64,000 nt of DNA from Desulfocurvibacter africanus subsp. africanus DSM 2603 (GTDB lineage: Bacteria; Desulfobacterota; Desulfovibrionia; Desulfovibrionales; Desulfovibrionaceae): NCBI RefSeq assembly GCF_000422545.1, contig NZ_AULZ01000018.1:44893-108892 (forward strand), in the 5' to 3' direction. The position numbers were made by a program, and so were the translations under genes. Under the pieces are notes generated by a model. It made no database searches, had not been told where the DNA came from, and saw nothing but the letters and a program-made list of their open reading frames with translations. Of the stretch, positions 52,446 to 60,965 are shown piece by piece (position 1 is the first letter of the stretch; each line of letters opens with the position of its first letter).

Positions 52446-52937
52446 ATGAGCAGCATCCCTATTTCGGTCGAAGGATTCCAGCGCTTGGAAAAAGAGCTGC
52501 ACAACCTGAAAAAGGACCGCCCCGAAATCATCCAGGCCATCAAGGAAGCCCGCGAAGAGGGCGATTTGCGGGAAAACAGCGGCTACCATGCCGCCCGCGA
52601 GCGCCTGGGCTTGTTGGAGGCGCGCATCAGCTTTATCGAGTCGCGCATGCCACAGTTCAACATCATCGACCTTGCGACCCTGGGCGGCGATAAAGCCATA
52701 TTCGGCGCCACTGTGGAAATCGAGGATATGGATACGGGCGACAAAAAGCGTTACACCCTTTTGGGCCCGGACGAAGCCGAGCCTACCAAGGGCAGCATCT
52801 CCATCCTCTCTCCTGTCGGCCAGGCTTTGCTTGGCAAGGAAGCTGGCGACGAAATCGTCGTCAATGCACCTCGCGGCAGAATCCAGTACGAAATCATTTC
52901 CATCCGCTTCAACGGATCGGGCGCGCCCAAGAATTGA
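52446..52937 (+). CDS. greA: Transcription elongation factor GreA
   Basis: A 163-aa factor that rescues backtracked RNA polymerase by stimulating RNA cleavage. The N-terminal coiled coil has SVEGFQRLEKELHNLKKDRP and AREEGDLRENSGYHAARERL, with the acidic D-x-x-E tip (EEGDLRENS). The C-terminal FKBP-like domain has LGPDEAEPTKGSISILSPVG and VVNAPRGRIQYEI. Length is standard. A terminator follows. Confidence 0.96.
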   Translation: MSSIPISVEGFQRLEKELHNLKKDRPEIIQAIKEAREEGDLRENSGYHAARERLGLLEARISFIESRMPQFNIIDLATLGGDKAIFGATVEIEDMDTGDKKRYTLLGPDEAEPTKGSISILSPVGQALLGKEAGDEIVVNAPRGRIQYEIISIRFNGSGAPKN

Positions 52938-52983
52938 TGCTATCTGCCCTGGGCGAACCTCTCCATAGACCAAGATAGACAAG

Positions 52984-53009
52984 GGCCGGAAGCATGTGCT
53001 TTCGGCCCA
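52984..53009 (+). terminator. Terminator after greA
   Basis: GGGCCGGAAGC pairs with GCTTTCGGCCC (one G-T), then ATTCTTTC follows. It lies 46 bases past the greA stop and between convergent genes. Confidence 0.75.
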
Positions 53010-53031
53010 TTCTTTCGATAGCCACCCGCTA

Positions 53032-53892
53032 TCATGCGCATAGGTCCACTTCCACGTCCCCGCCCCAAATAGCCAGAGGCGGCAGCATGCTTCCGGCTGG
53101 CACGAGCAATGCGATCATCTCGTCGGACACACGCTGGACGATGCCCGGGCTTTGCAGGAATCCACAGGCATCCACCAAGCCTGCGAGTCGCCCAGGCCGC
53201 AAGCGCTCGATTTCATATATGGCCAAGCCCTGTCGCGGCACCACCAGTTCGGCACACTCGGTGAAGACCCTGCGCCATTGGTCCCTGCGCCGCATGGCCC
53301 GCTGTTCCGGCGACCTGGGCCGGACCTGCGCGGCCACATCCAACTCAACAAGGTGAAAACGGGAGTCTGCGCGCCAGGGGCCGAGAACTCCCTCCAGTTC
53401 CTCTGCCTTGCGCAAGGCCACAATGCTGCCCGGCCTGAGCAACTCGGCTTTCCAACGTTTGAGGGCCACACCACCGCCCTGACGGGAGACGAGGCCAGTT
53501 GTATCGATCACCAATCGCGTCACTCCGAGCTCCATGGCATGATCACGCAGGCATTGCACTCCGGCCAGGACCGGCAGCATGTGTCGCACAGGGCTCGTGT
53601 CTCCCACGAACCAGCTAGCGCTGGTATGCAGTGAACCAGCATGACCTGAAGCCGGCACCGCCAGACTCATAGCGCCGGGGATGCCGTAGCTGGGCTGACC
53701 CATGTCCGCGTCCAGCAATCCCACGCTTTCGCCCCTGGTCGTAAGGGTATTTGCCAGCCATATCGCAAACGTCGACTTGCCCGTGTCCGTGGCGCCTATC
53801 ACTAGCACAGGACCAGGAGCCAGCTCACGGGCAAGGCGCTCCCATGCGGCAGGCACGAGAATGCTCGCCCCCATGTCATGCGAACGGCTCAT
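53032..53892 (-). CDS. Clp1/Grc3-like polynucleotide 5'-kinase domain protein
   Basis: A 286-aa P-loop protein of the Clp1/NOL9/Grc3 type (CLP1_P fold). The Walker A is VLVIGATDTGKSTFAIWLAN, followed by VGLLDADMGQPSYGIPGAMS, whose D-x-D-x-GQ pattern is typical of this kinase group, and SASWFVGDTSPVRHML. Eukaryotic and archaeal members phosphorylate RNA 5' ends. Bacterial members are rare and little studied, so the substrate is not known. It is a single gene, convergent with greA. Confidence 0.8.
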   Translation of the reverse strand: MSRSHDMGASILVPAAWERLARELAPGPVLVIGATDTGKSTFAIWLANTLTTRGESVGLLDADMGQPSYGIPGAMSLAVPASGHAGSLHTSASWFVGDTSPVRHMLPVLAGVQCLRDHAMELGVTRLVIDTTGLVSRQGGGVALKRWKAELLRPGSIVALRKAEELEGVLGPWRADSRFHLVELDVAAQVRPRSPEQRAMRRRDQWRRVFTECAELVVPRQGLAIYEIERLRPGRLAGLVDACGFLQSPGIVQRVSDEMIALLVPAGSMLPPLAIWGGDVEVDLCA

Positions 53893-54141
53893 GACATGTC
53901 CTCATGACAGAGTGTTTCAGCCGATATCGATAAACGAGCAGTCACCTCTCCGCCCATCCCGCGGTCATAGGCTTCTCCTCTCATGAATATAGCAAGCGCT
54001 CGACGGATCGAGAAATAGTCTTTTCAGGTTCAGCCACTGCGGTAGGCGTAACTGAAGGCTGCTCCAGCGACAGGATACGGGGCAGACCGGCAATACGTTA
54101 TTTACTGACTGGCGGATCAGACTTTCCGCCATCCCGGAAAC

Positions 54142-54173
54142 AAAAAAAGCCCCGGAGAAGATCTCCAGGGCTT
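54142..54173 (-). terminator. Rho-independent terminator of the nitronate monooxygenase-like gene
   Basis: On the minus strand AAGCCC-x-GGAGA/TCTCC-x-GGGCTT is followed by a run of T's (54148-54142). It is 36 bases past the stop at 54209. Confidence 0.88.
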
Positions 54174-54208
54174 GATATCGCTTTCCATCGGCGCGTGCCG
54201 AACTATTA

Positions 54209-55285
54209 CTATTGTCCGCAGACCTCATCGTACTCTCTAACCAACTCCTGCATGAGTTCCTGCACGGAGATGATCTTGTCTACACGATAGGCATTGTGGC
54301 CGGCGAAGACCAATCCATTTGCGACCTTGCCCTGCGTGGCGCTGATCAGCGCTTCGGAGATGCAGAACGGCGCGTTACGGAAGTCGCAGCCATGCACACA
54401 ACGGTAGAGACAAGCCTTGGGCTTCCTGCCGCCCTGATCCACTTCGTCAAGGAACGGGTTGCGGATAGCACGACCGGGCAACCCAACAGGGCTCTTGATA
54501 AGCGCCATGTCGCTCTCTTTGGCATCCAGATAAGCCTGCTTGAACTCAGGAGCAGCATCGCACTCGTGGGTAGCCACAAAACGCGTGCCCATCTGCACTC
54601 CTGCCGCACCCATGCGCAGGAAGCGGCAGATGTCCGCGCCCGTGTAGATGCCTCCTGCCGCGATAACCGGGATCGGCGCACCGGCAGCATCCGCAAAGGG
54701 TTGCACTGCCGCAATGACTTCGGGGATGAGTTGTTCAAGCGTATGCGCGGGTTCATCAACCTGTTCGGGTTTGAAGCCCAGATGCCCGCCGGCCAGGGGC
54801 CCTTCAACCACAACGGCATCGGGCAGGCGGCCGCGCTGCTTCCATTTCTTACATATGATCTGTGTCGCGCGGCCCGAGGATACGATGGGCAAAAGCTTGG
54901 GCGCAGCCTTGCCTTCCATTAGCTTGGGTAGGCCCAGGGGTAATCCGGCTCCGGAGATGATGAGATCGACGCCTTCTTCCACGGAGACCTCGACCATATC
55001 ATCGTAATTGGTCAAGGCGACCATGATGTTGACGCCCAGCACGCCCTTGGTGAGGCTACGAGCCTCGCGGATGTGCCTGCGTAGCGCGCGCTTATTGGCT
55101 TCGCGGAAGTTCTTCTTGAAGTCCGGCTCGTCCCAGCCGATGTCGGCTGTGGCGATGATGCCGATTCCTCCGGCGTTGGCCACGGCCGCGGCCAGACCCG
55201 ACAGCGAGATGCCGACGCCCATGCCGCCTTGTATAATAGGCACCGGAACCGACAAATCACCAATTGTAAGTGGTGGCATAGCCAT
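54209..55285 (-). CDS. Nitronate monooxygenase / FabK-like flavoprotein
   Basis: A 358-aa FMN-dependent TIM-barrel enzyme of the 2-nitropropane dioxygenase-like group. It reads VPIIQGGMGVGISLSGLAAAV at the start (in two parts), ISGAGLPLGLPKLM, VVEGPLAGGHLGF and IPVIAAGGIYTGADICRFL with MGAAGVQMGTRF, the FMN phosphate site. Near the C-terminus is an unusual cysteine cluster, CLYRCVHGCDFRNAPFC, which resembles a metal or iron-sulfur site and is not in the classic enzymes. Substrate unknown. A clear terminator follows. Confidence 0.9.
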   Translation of the reverse strand: MAMPPLTIGDLSVPVPIIQGGMGVGISLSGLAAAVANAGGIGIIATADIGWDEPDFKKNFREANKRALRRHIREARSLTKGVLGVNIMVALTNYDDMVEVSVEEGVDLIISGAGLPLGLPKLMEGKAAPKLLPIVSSGRATQIICKKWKQRGRLPDAVVVEGPLAGGHLGFKPEQVDEPAHTLEQLIPEVIAAVQPFADAAGAPIPVIAAGGIYTGADICRFLRMGAAGVQMGTRFVATHECDAAPEFKQAYLDAKESDMALIKSPVGLPGRAIRNPFLDEVDQGGRKPKACLYRCVHGCDFRNAPFCISEALISATQGKVANGLVFAGHNAYRVDKIISVQELMQELVREYDEVCGQ

Positions 55286-56096
55286 TTTGTTCTTTACTTT
55301 CCTTTCTCGTAAGGTGCTTCAGCCGTGTCTTGGCGCTTGCGACCAGGACCGGCTCGCGTAATCGGGCCCAACGGGCTTTTAGCGGACACGGAGAAGCCGA
55401 GGGGCTGTTCAAGGATTGAACTCCACTTGCCAAGTTCGGATCGGGGATTTGGAAAGGCCGCCCCTTCCTGCAGTCTCATGATTGCCCGGTCCGCATGGCC
55501 TCTCCTGCCTTCAATCGAGGCAAACAAGCCAGAGGATGATGACGAATCCGGTCGAATAGAGCAAGTCTACGTAGCGCAGAAAGTGAGCAAGCTCAAGCTG
55601 TTTAGACGGCAAATAGACGCGCCGCACGGGCATGCGTACTCACCGACATATCAATAATAAGACTTTGGAGCGCATTGTCTCAGAAAGCTGCAACTTTTTT
55701 CCAAGCCCTTTTGGAGCACGTGCTTATCATTCTCCAGACGCCTAGGATTGAATTCTAATACCGATCAAACTCGATTTCTTATGAAATAGCTCGCTACGCC
55801 CCGGAAATGCTCGCCCCTAGGAGACTTCGCGTACTCGGGCCAATTAACAGCGAAGTCACGCCCAAATGCACGACATCAGACAAACAAGCTTACCCGCTCG
55901 ACCTCCTCCGACGTACAGGTTACCAGAAACCGGAGGTCAATTGTATGCAAAGGAGTCACCTCGGCCACGATACACAACAAATCCGATGAGTCTGACAGCC
56001 CTGCTCTTTGGCAGACCGGCCGGACTTGGAAGCGCATGGTCGGGCTTGTGCATAAACTTCACGCCAACCTTGAATGGCCTATTTGAACGGAAGACA
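55286..56096. other. Long intergenic region with no recognised gene
   Basis: About 810 bases between the nitronate-monooxygenase-like start and the hesB terminator. Frames of 60-110 codons occur on both strands but lack ribosome sites, motifs or the local codon bias. The promoter of the upstream flavoprotein gene must lie in the left part; no good element was found. Confidence 0.45.
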
Positions 56097-56120
56097 TCAA
56101 AAAAGGCCCCGAGGGGCCTT
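56097..56120 (-). terminator. Rho-independent terminator of hesB
   Basis: On the minus strand AAGGCCC and GGGCCTT form a stem followed by TTTTTT. It is 30 bases after the stop at 56151. Confidence 0.85.
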
Positions 56121-56150
56121 GGAGAACATATTCGAAACTAAAACGAAGTG

Positions 56151-56456
56151 CTAACCGCAAGAGGAGCAACTGCTGCAGCTTCCGCCGCCACCAAGCTCCA
56201 TCTCGGATTTGACCACAAAACCCATGGGCGACATGTCCACGGTCACGGGAGACGCCTTCGTGTAAAGCTCCTTCTCCATGACGAACTTGTAGCCGTTGTT
56301 CTCCACCACCTCGTCGGCATTGGTTGGCTCATCCAGAGCCAAGGCAAGACGCGGGCCGCCTCAGCCACCAGCGAGATAGATACGGATGGGGGAGACTTCC
56401 TTATCCTTGAAATAGTTGTCGATCTGCTCTTTGGCAGTCTTGGTAAGCGAAATCAT
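56151..56456 (-). CDS. HesB/IscA-like selenoprotein (UGA = selenocysteine)
   Basis: The frame reads through one in-frame TGA (56363-56361, codon 32) in the context IYLAGG-U-GGPRLALALDEP. This is where HesB-like proteins of this type have Cys (AGCGGPRL), and Sec forms of the family are known. Read-through gives 101 aa, from MISLTKTAKEQIDNYFKDKE to a Gly-rich SCSSCSSCG end. A stem-loop TTGGCTC-TGGAT-GAGCCAA begins 18 bases after the TGA and fits a bacterial SECIS. The ATG at 56456 follows GGAGG. Ordinary gene calling would give only the part after the TGA. Role: probably iron-sulfur or redox chemistry, unproven. Confidence 0.85.
56324..56342 (-). promoter_or_regulatory. Predicted SECIS element in hesB
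   Basis: A 7-bp stem (TTGGCTC/GAGCCAA) with a five-base loop TGGAT, including the GG that bacterial SECIS loops tend to carry, at 18 bases from the UGA. It is within the range for SelB-dependent decoding. Confidence 0.65.
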
Positions 56457-56609
56457 CTCGACCTCCATGTGATTGGTTAAAACTGAGTTAAGAGCTGGCG
56501 GAGATAATGTCAAACCAGAAAAGCGTGATCATGGTCACATCTAGTTAAGCCATTGTCCCCCAGCCCTTCACTCGCTAGCATGCCTTCAAAACCTAAGGAG
56601 CTTCCAGGT

Positions 56610-57448
56610 ATGACGCAACATCCTTTCCTCTTTCTTTCGCCCTCCGGCTCAACCCGCGTAGCGGCATGGGCGGCTGCGGAGGAACTTGGCCGCCTGGGCG
56701 CGCAATGCCGCATCACGGATATCTCGCCCGTACTGCGCCGGGAAGCTCCCTTGCCTAATCCACTTCCTGGCGAATGCCTGTGGGTCGGCTCGCCCGTGTA
56801 CTGCGACCACGCCTTGCCGCAGGTCATGGATTGCATTCCCGAATTGTCTCCATCTGACGGCCGCAGCGCCGTGCCTTTTGTGACCTGGGGCGGCATCTGC
56901 AGCGGCACGGCGCTGCTGGAGATGGGCGCGACCCTGGAGCGGCAAGGCTATGCCATAATGGGGGCGGCCAAAATCATGGCAGAGCACGCCAGCCTTTGGC
57001 GTTATCCCAATCCATTGGGCAGGGGCAGGCCAAATCAGAGCGACCTGGAGCAGATGCGCTTGCTGGCCAGAGCCGTGCGCCAACGCCTTGTGGATAGAGA
57101 GGCTGGTAAGCTCGCGGGGCGCATTACCTCCACAACGCTAGACTACCAGACCGAGCGCAACAAGAACAAGGCCGCGGCCGCATCACTGGAAGCGGCCAAG
57201 CGCCGTGCGTCGCCCCTGCTGGCGGATGGGGCACGCTGCAGCGGTTGCGGACTGTGGACATCTGTCCGGTAGGGGCCAGACGCATGGCTTCTCCGCCCTC
57301 GCCTGACGAGACTTGCATTCTATGCAAGGCCTGCGCGTGCTGCTGTCCCCAGGAGGCCATCACGGTGGATACCTCGGGCTTTCTGGAACGCTTGCGGTCA
57401 ATGGCCGCCGAGTGCGGCGAGGAGCAGGAAACGCGGGTTTTCCTCTAA
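56610..57448 (+). pseudogene. EFR1-family ferredoxin gene with a frameshift
   Basis: The first 220 codons encode a flavodoxin-like domain (FLFLSPSGSTRVAAWAAAEE, LWVGSPVYCDH, FVTWGGICSGTALLEMG) and the first ferredoxin cysteines CSGCGL. The frame then breaks near 57258 and the remainder continues in another frame with VDICPVGARRM, CILCKACACCCP and QEAITVD. Joined, they make a two-[4Fe-4S] ferredoxin tail. Loss of four bases at a TG repeat (or one base) explains the shift. AAGGAG lies before the ATG at 56610. It would be inactive as it stands unless the break is an assembly error. Confidence 0.82.
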
Positions 57449-57686
57449 CTCGGACAGGAAACCGCCACCCATACTAGCGCCCTCCTCCAGAAAGCTTTCG
57501 CTAAAGTCATGGAGCCAGGCAATCACCTTTAATCCGAGTTTCCTATATTAGGATGCAGTAGCGTCCTGACAGATCGGAGCTTGGGCTGCTTGATCAACTT
57601 GGCATGAGAAACGCTGGAGCGGGTAATACTCATTCCAACCTGGGCGTGGCTGCGTATCTCTGCTATCCTTAGGCAGGAGGTGCAGC

Positions 57687-57860
57687 ATGCTCAAATGGGC
57701 GCTTATCTTCTTCATCTTGTCCATCGTCTTCGGATTCTTCGGCTTCACCGGCGCGGCCAGATTCAGCAAGGGCGTGGCCAAGTTCTTGGTTGTCCTGTTC
57801 GTCATCATGCTTTTGCTGGCCATTCTCTTCATCGTCTTGGCCGCCATGGCTGTTTATTAG
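57687..57860 (+). CDS. DUF1328 (YtjA-like) small membrane protein
   Basis: A 57-aa membrane protein, below the usual length cut-off. It starts MLKWALIFFILSIVFGFFGF, then TGAARFSKGVAKFL and a second helix ending in AAMAVY. Two helices separated by a short Gly/Ala/Phe loop are the DUF1328 pattern. GGAGG lies seven bases before the ATG. Function unknown; relatives are often stress-induced. Confidence 0.88.
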   Translation: MLKWALIFFILSIVFGFFGFTGAARFSKGVAKFLVVLFVIMLLLAILFIVLAAMAVY

Positions 57861-57959
57861 GCCTGCGCCAAGCCGCATGCCCACGCTTGCGAGCCGGGGC
57901 GCAAGTCCGTATGATCCCGCGTTTCCGCACGAACTTGTTGATGGAGGCGCGGGTAAGGC

Positions 57960-59159
57960 ATGAAATATCTGTTCCTGATCGCTGACGGCATGGGTGACTG
58001 GCCCTTGGACGAACTCAATGCGCGCACGCCCCTGCAGGCAGCCGTCACCCCGCACATGGACGCCCTGGCCAAGCAGGGAATCGTCGGCACTTGCCGCACG
58101 GTGCCGGCGGGCATGCCTCCCGGCTCGGACGTGGCCAACATGGCTCTGCTGGGCTTCAACCCCGCCAACCATCACACGGGCCGGGGCCCCATCGAGGCCG
58201 CGGCCCAAGGCTTGGAGTTGGCCGACAACGACCTGGTCTGGCGTTGCAATCTCGTCACGGTCAGCGAATTGTCGGTAAACGGCTTCATGCGCGACTACTC
58301 AGCGGGCCACATCACCACCGAAAAGGCCATGCCGCTCCTCCGTGGCCTGCAGATGCGCTTCGGCAGCCCGCGCTTCACGTTCCATCCCGGCGTGCAGTAC
58401 CGCCATCTGCTGGTGCAGAAAGGCGCGGCGGGCAGCGACGAAGCCGGAATCCACGTGCAGCCCCCCCACGACATAACCGACAAATCCATCGCCGCCTCCA
58501 TGGAATCGTACAAGGCCAATCCTCCACTCAATGAGCTGGTCATGCGCGCCTCGCACTGGCTGGCCGAAGATGCGGACAACAATACCAAAGCCAACGCCAT
58601 CTGGCCCTGGGGACAGGGCCGTCCCCTGCGCCTGCCCTCGTTCGAGAAGGCCCACGGCCTGAAAGGCGCGGTCATCTCGGCCGTGGATTTGATCAAAGGC
58701 CTTGGCCGGGCCGCTGACATGGAGGTGCTGGACGTGCCCGGCGTAACTGGCCTTCTAGATACGAACTACGCGGGCAAGGTTCGCGCGGCCCTCGATTTCC
58801 TCAGCCACGGCGATTTCGTGTTCGTGCATCTGGAAGGACCTGACGAATGCGGCCATGGAGGCGACATCGACTGCAAGGTGGAAGCCATCAACCGTTTCGA
58901 CCGGCTGATAGTCGGCCCCTTGCGTGAGGCACTCGTCGGCGAGCCCGCTGCCTTCCTGGTGACCTGCGACCACCTGACGCCCATCGCCCTCAAGACCCAT
59001 CATGCCGACCCGGTTCCCTTCCTGCTCAACTGGCCCGGCTGTTCCGAGCCATCAGGTGTGGGAGAGTTCAACGAGCTTTCTGCCGCGCAAGGCGTGCGTG
59101 TCTCAAAGGGACACGAACTGCTGCCTTGGGTCCTTGCGAAGACTGGTCGAGGAGCGTAG
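57960..59159 (+). CDS. apgM: Cofactor-independent phosphoglycerate mutase (ApgM type)
   Basis: A 399-aa alkaline-phosphatase-superfamily enzyme that interconverts 3- and 2-phosphoglycerate. The metal sites are visible: FLIADGMGDWPLDEL at the start, PPGSDVANMALLGF with the catalytic Ser, VFVHLEGPDECGHGGDIDCK and LVTCDHLTPIALKTH near the end. This is the archaeal-type family, also common in deltaproteobacteria. GTG/ATG choice is clear: ATG at 57960. A terminator follows. Confidence 0.94.
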   Translation: MKYLFLIADGMGDWPLDELNARTPLQAAVTPHMDALAKQGIVGTCRTVPAGMPPGSDVANMALLGFNPANHHTGRGPIEAAAQGLELADNDLVWRCNLVTVSELSVNGFMRDYSAGHITTEKAMPLLRGLQMRFGSPRFTFHPGVQYRHLLVQKGAAGSDEAGIHVQPPHDITDKSIAASMESYKANPPLNELVMRASHWLAEDADNNTKANAIWPWGQGRPLRLPSFEKAHGLKGAVISAVDLIKGLGRAADMEVLDVPGVTGLLDTNYAGKVRAALDFLSHGDFVFVHLEGPDECGHGGDIDCKVEAINRFDRLIVGPLREALVGEPAAFLVTCDHLTPIALKTHHADPVPFLLNWPGCSEPSGVGEFNELSAAQGVRVSKGHELLPWVLAKTGRGA

Positions 59160-59166
59160 TCGAAAG

Positions 59167-59194
59167 CCCGCAGGTTTGCCAGCCTGCGGGTTTT
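59167..59194 (+). terminator. Rho-independent terminator of apgM
   Basis: CCCGCAGG and CCTGCGGG pair across eight bases, then TTTT. It begins seven bases past the apgM stop. Confidence 0.85.
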
Positions 59195-59239
59195 GACGTA
59201 CTTTCACCCGCCGAAGCCGACCCGCACAGGAGCCCGAAA

Positions 59240-59656
59240 ATGGAATCCTTTCCACAACCTGAGACGACTTACCGCTTTCACGTCTCCTATGGCGAGACCG
59301 ATGCCATGCGCGTGGCCTACTACGGCGAATTCTTCCACTGGTTCGAACGCGCCCGCAGCCAGTTCATCCGCGAACGCGGCATGAGCTACTCCGAGGTGGA
59401 AGCGCGCGGACTCATGCTGCCCGTACGCAATGCCACCTGCCGCTACCTGCGTCCCGCTCGCTACGACGAACCCGTGGGAGTGCGTTGCGGCATCAGGGAT
59501 TGGGGACGCGCGTCCATCACCTTCGTCTACGAGGTCTACGGACCGCCCGACTCCTCCACCCTGCTGGCCCGCGGCGAAACTGAACACGCTTGCGTCACGC
59601 CGGAGGGTAAGCCCGTGCGCGTACCCGACTGGCTCAAGGCCATGTTCGGCACCTAA
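59240..59656 (+). CDS. Acyl-CoA thioesterase (4-hydroxybenzoyl-CoA thioesterase family)
   Basis: A 138-aa hotdog-fold thioesterase. The N-terminal VSYGETDAMRVAYYGEFFHW with the catalytic Asp and the following FERARSQFIRERG are the YbgC/4HBT signature. CAGGAG lies eight bases before the ATG at 59240; the open frame reaches into apgM but has no signal. The acyl substrate is not known. It has its own region after the apgM terminator, so it may have a separate promoter. Confidence 0.92.
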   Translation: MESFPQPETTYRFHVSYGETDAMRVAYYGEFFHWFERARSQFIRERGMSYSEVEARGLMLPVRNATCRYLRPARYDEPVGVRCGIRDWGRASITFVYEVYGPPDSSTLLARGETEHACVTPEGKPVRVPDWLKAMFGT

Positions 59657-59678
59657 CCAGCGCCTCCACTCCGCACTT

Positions 59679-59805
59679 AGAGCATTTTGCTTTTGAAAAT
59701 GCTCTGCAAGCCATGCGACGGCATGGCTTGCCGCTAGCTACGGCGTAGGCGCAATTCACTTGCGCCGTCAACGCCGGAGCGGGCGTATTAAAAGCAATCT
59801 GCTCT
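59679..59805 (+). mobile_element. MITE-like repeat, copy D
   Basis: A 127-bp copy in the same orientation as copy A, flanked by TA, 22 bases after the thioesterase stop. It is almost the same as copy A (GCGAC for GCGTC in the main loop, and a few other changes), so the two are recent relatives. Confidence 0.88.
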
Positions 59806-60058
59806 AGTTGAAAGCGCTCTGCGCCGCCGGATTACAATCTGTCGGCCAGCAGACTCTTTTCCGCATATCACCAGGTTGCATAAGCTACTGAGTCGTAACA
59901 CCTTAAAAACGTCATGTTCATAAACGAGCCTCTCATGATCATCCTTGCCATACATGTTCTTTTTATATTCCGCACGCATGTGCGCAACCCATGCAAGTAG
60001 CTGAAATGGAAAAGATAAATATGCACATAGCCATGTTCTTTACCACGGGAGGGCGGCC

Positions 60059-60859
60059 ATGAGCATGGACATCCACGCCCACGCCTTCCATCCCAAGATT
60101 GCGGCCAAGACGATCAACCAACTTCAGGGACATTACGATATCCATGCTCGAGGCAACGGCCTGGTCGAGGATCTCCTGGCCCGCGAGCGCGCCGCAGGCA
60201 TCGCCAGGGTGGCTGTGCATACCGCAGCCACGGCGCCATCACAGGTCATCCCTGCCAACAACTGGGCTCTGGATCTCGCGCGCAACCATCCCGAGATCGA
60301 GGCCTTCGGCACTATGCACCCGGATTTCCCGGACATGGAACCCGAACTGGACCGGCTGCGCCAAGCCGGCATCCGCGGGCTCAAATTCCATGCCGATTTC
60401 CAAGGTTTCTTCCTGGACGATCCGCGCTTCTATCGCGTGCTGGAAGCCGCTGGCAGCGATTTCGTGCTCATGTTCCATGTGGGCGATCGCCTGCCGCCCG
60501 AGAAAAATCCAACCTGCCCGCTCAAGCTCGCGCGCATCCGGCGCGAATTCCCCGGACCGACCATCATCGCCGCTCACTTCGGAGGCTATCTGCACTGGGA
60601 TTGGGCCATCGAACACCTGGCGGGTTCCGACGTCTATATGGATACATCAAGCGCCCTGCCCTTCATGAGCCCTGAGCAACTTCAAGCTATACTAAGCCGC
60701 CACCCGTTCGAGCGGCTGCTCTTCGGCAGCGATTATCCCTTGGCAGACCCAGGCGAGGAGATGGAACTTGTGCGCCGCCGCCTGCGACTGTCGGACAGCC
60801 GCCTGACGGACCTGCTGGAGAATGCCGAACGGCTCTTTGCGGATGTCAGCGCACAGTAA
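60059..60859 (+). CDS. Amidohydrolase family protein
   Basis: A 266-aa TIM-barrel metal hydrolase of the amidohydrolase-2 type, with the metal ligands in MDIHAHAFHPK, the Lys-containing IRGLKFHADFQG, HFGGYLHWDWAI and LLFGSDYPLADPGEEME. Such proteins hydrolyse or decarboxylate small aromatic or cyclic compounds. GGGAGGG lies seven bases before the ATG. It is convergent with the large kinase gene; a small hairpin lies between them. Confidence 0.9.
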   Translation: MSMDIHAHAFHPKIAAKTINQLQGHYDIHARGNGLVEDLLARERAAGIARVAVHTAATAPSQVIPANNWALDLARNHPEIEAFGTMHPDFPDMEPELDRLRQAGIRGLKFHADFQGFFLDDPRFYRVLEAAGSDFVLMFHVGDRLPPEKNPTCPLKLARIRREFPGPTIIAAHFGGYLHWDWAIEHLAGSDVYMDTSSALPFMSPEQLQAILSRHPFERLLFGSDYPLADPGEEMELVRRRLRLSDSRLTDLLENAERLFADVSAQ

Positions 60860-60898
60860 GGTTGATCGTTCGACCCAGGCGGAATGGCGGATTGGCAA

Positions 60899-60925
60899 GG
60901 CCAGCCTCAATATTCAAGGCTAGCC
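60899..60925. terminator. Hairpin between convergent genes
   Basis: GGC-x-AGCCT and AGGCT-x-GCC pair across nine bases, between the amidohydrolase and the kinase. It lacks a T-run and is a weak terminator candidate. Confidence 0.4.
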
Positions 60926-60965
60926 CAAGTTGGTTGGAGAAGAGCACTGACCTCCGCGATGCGCG

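Noticed and set aside
56610..57448. Programmed frameshifting in the EFR1 gene
   Set aside because: No slippery heptamer or stimulatory pseudoknot is evident at the break; a simple deletion at a TG repeat is a better explanation.
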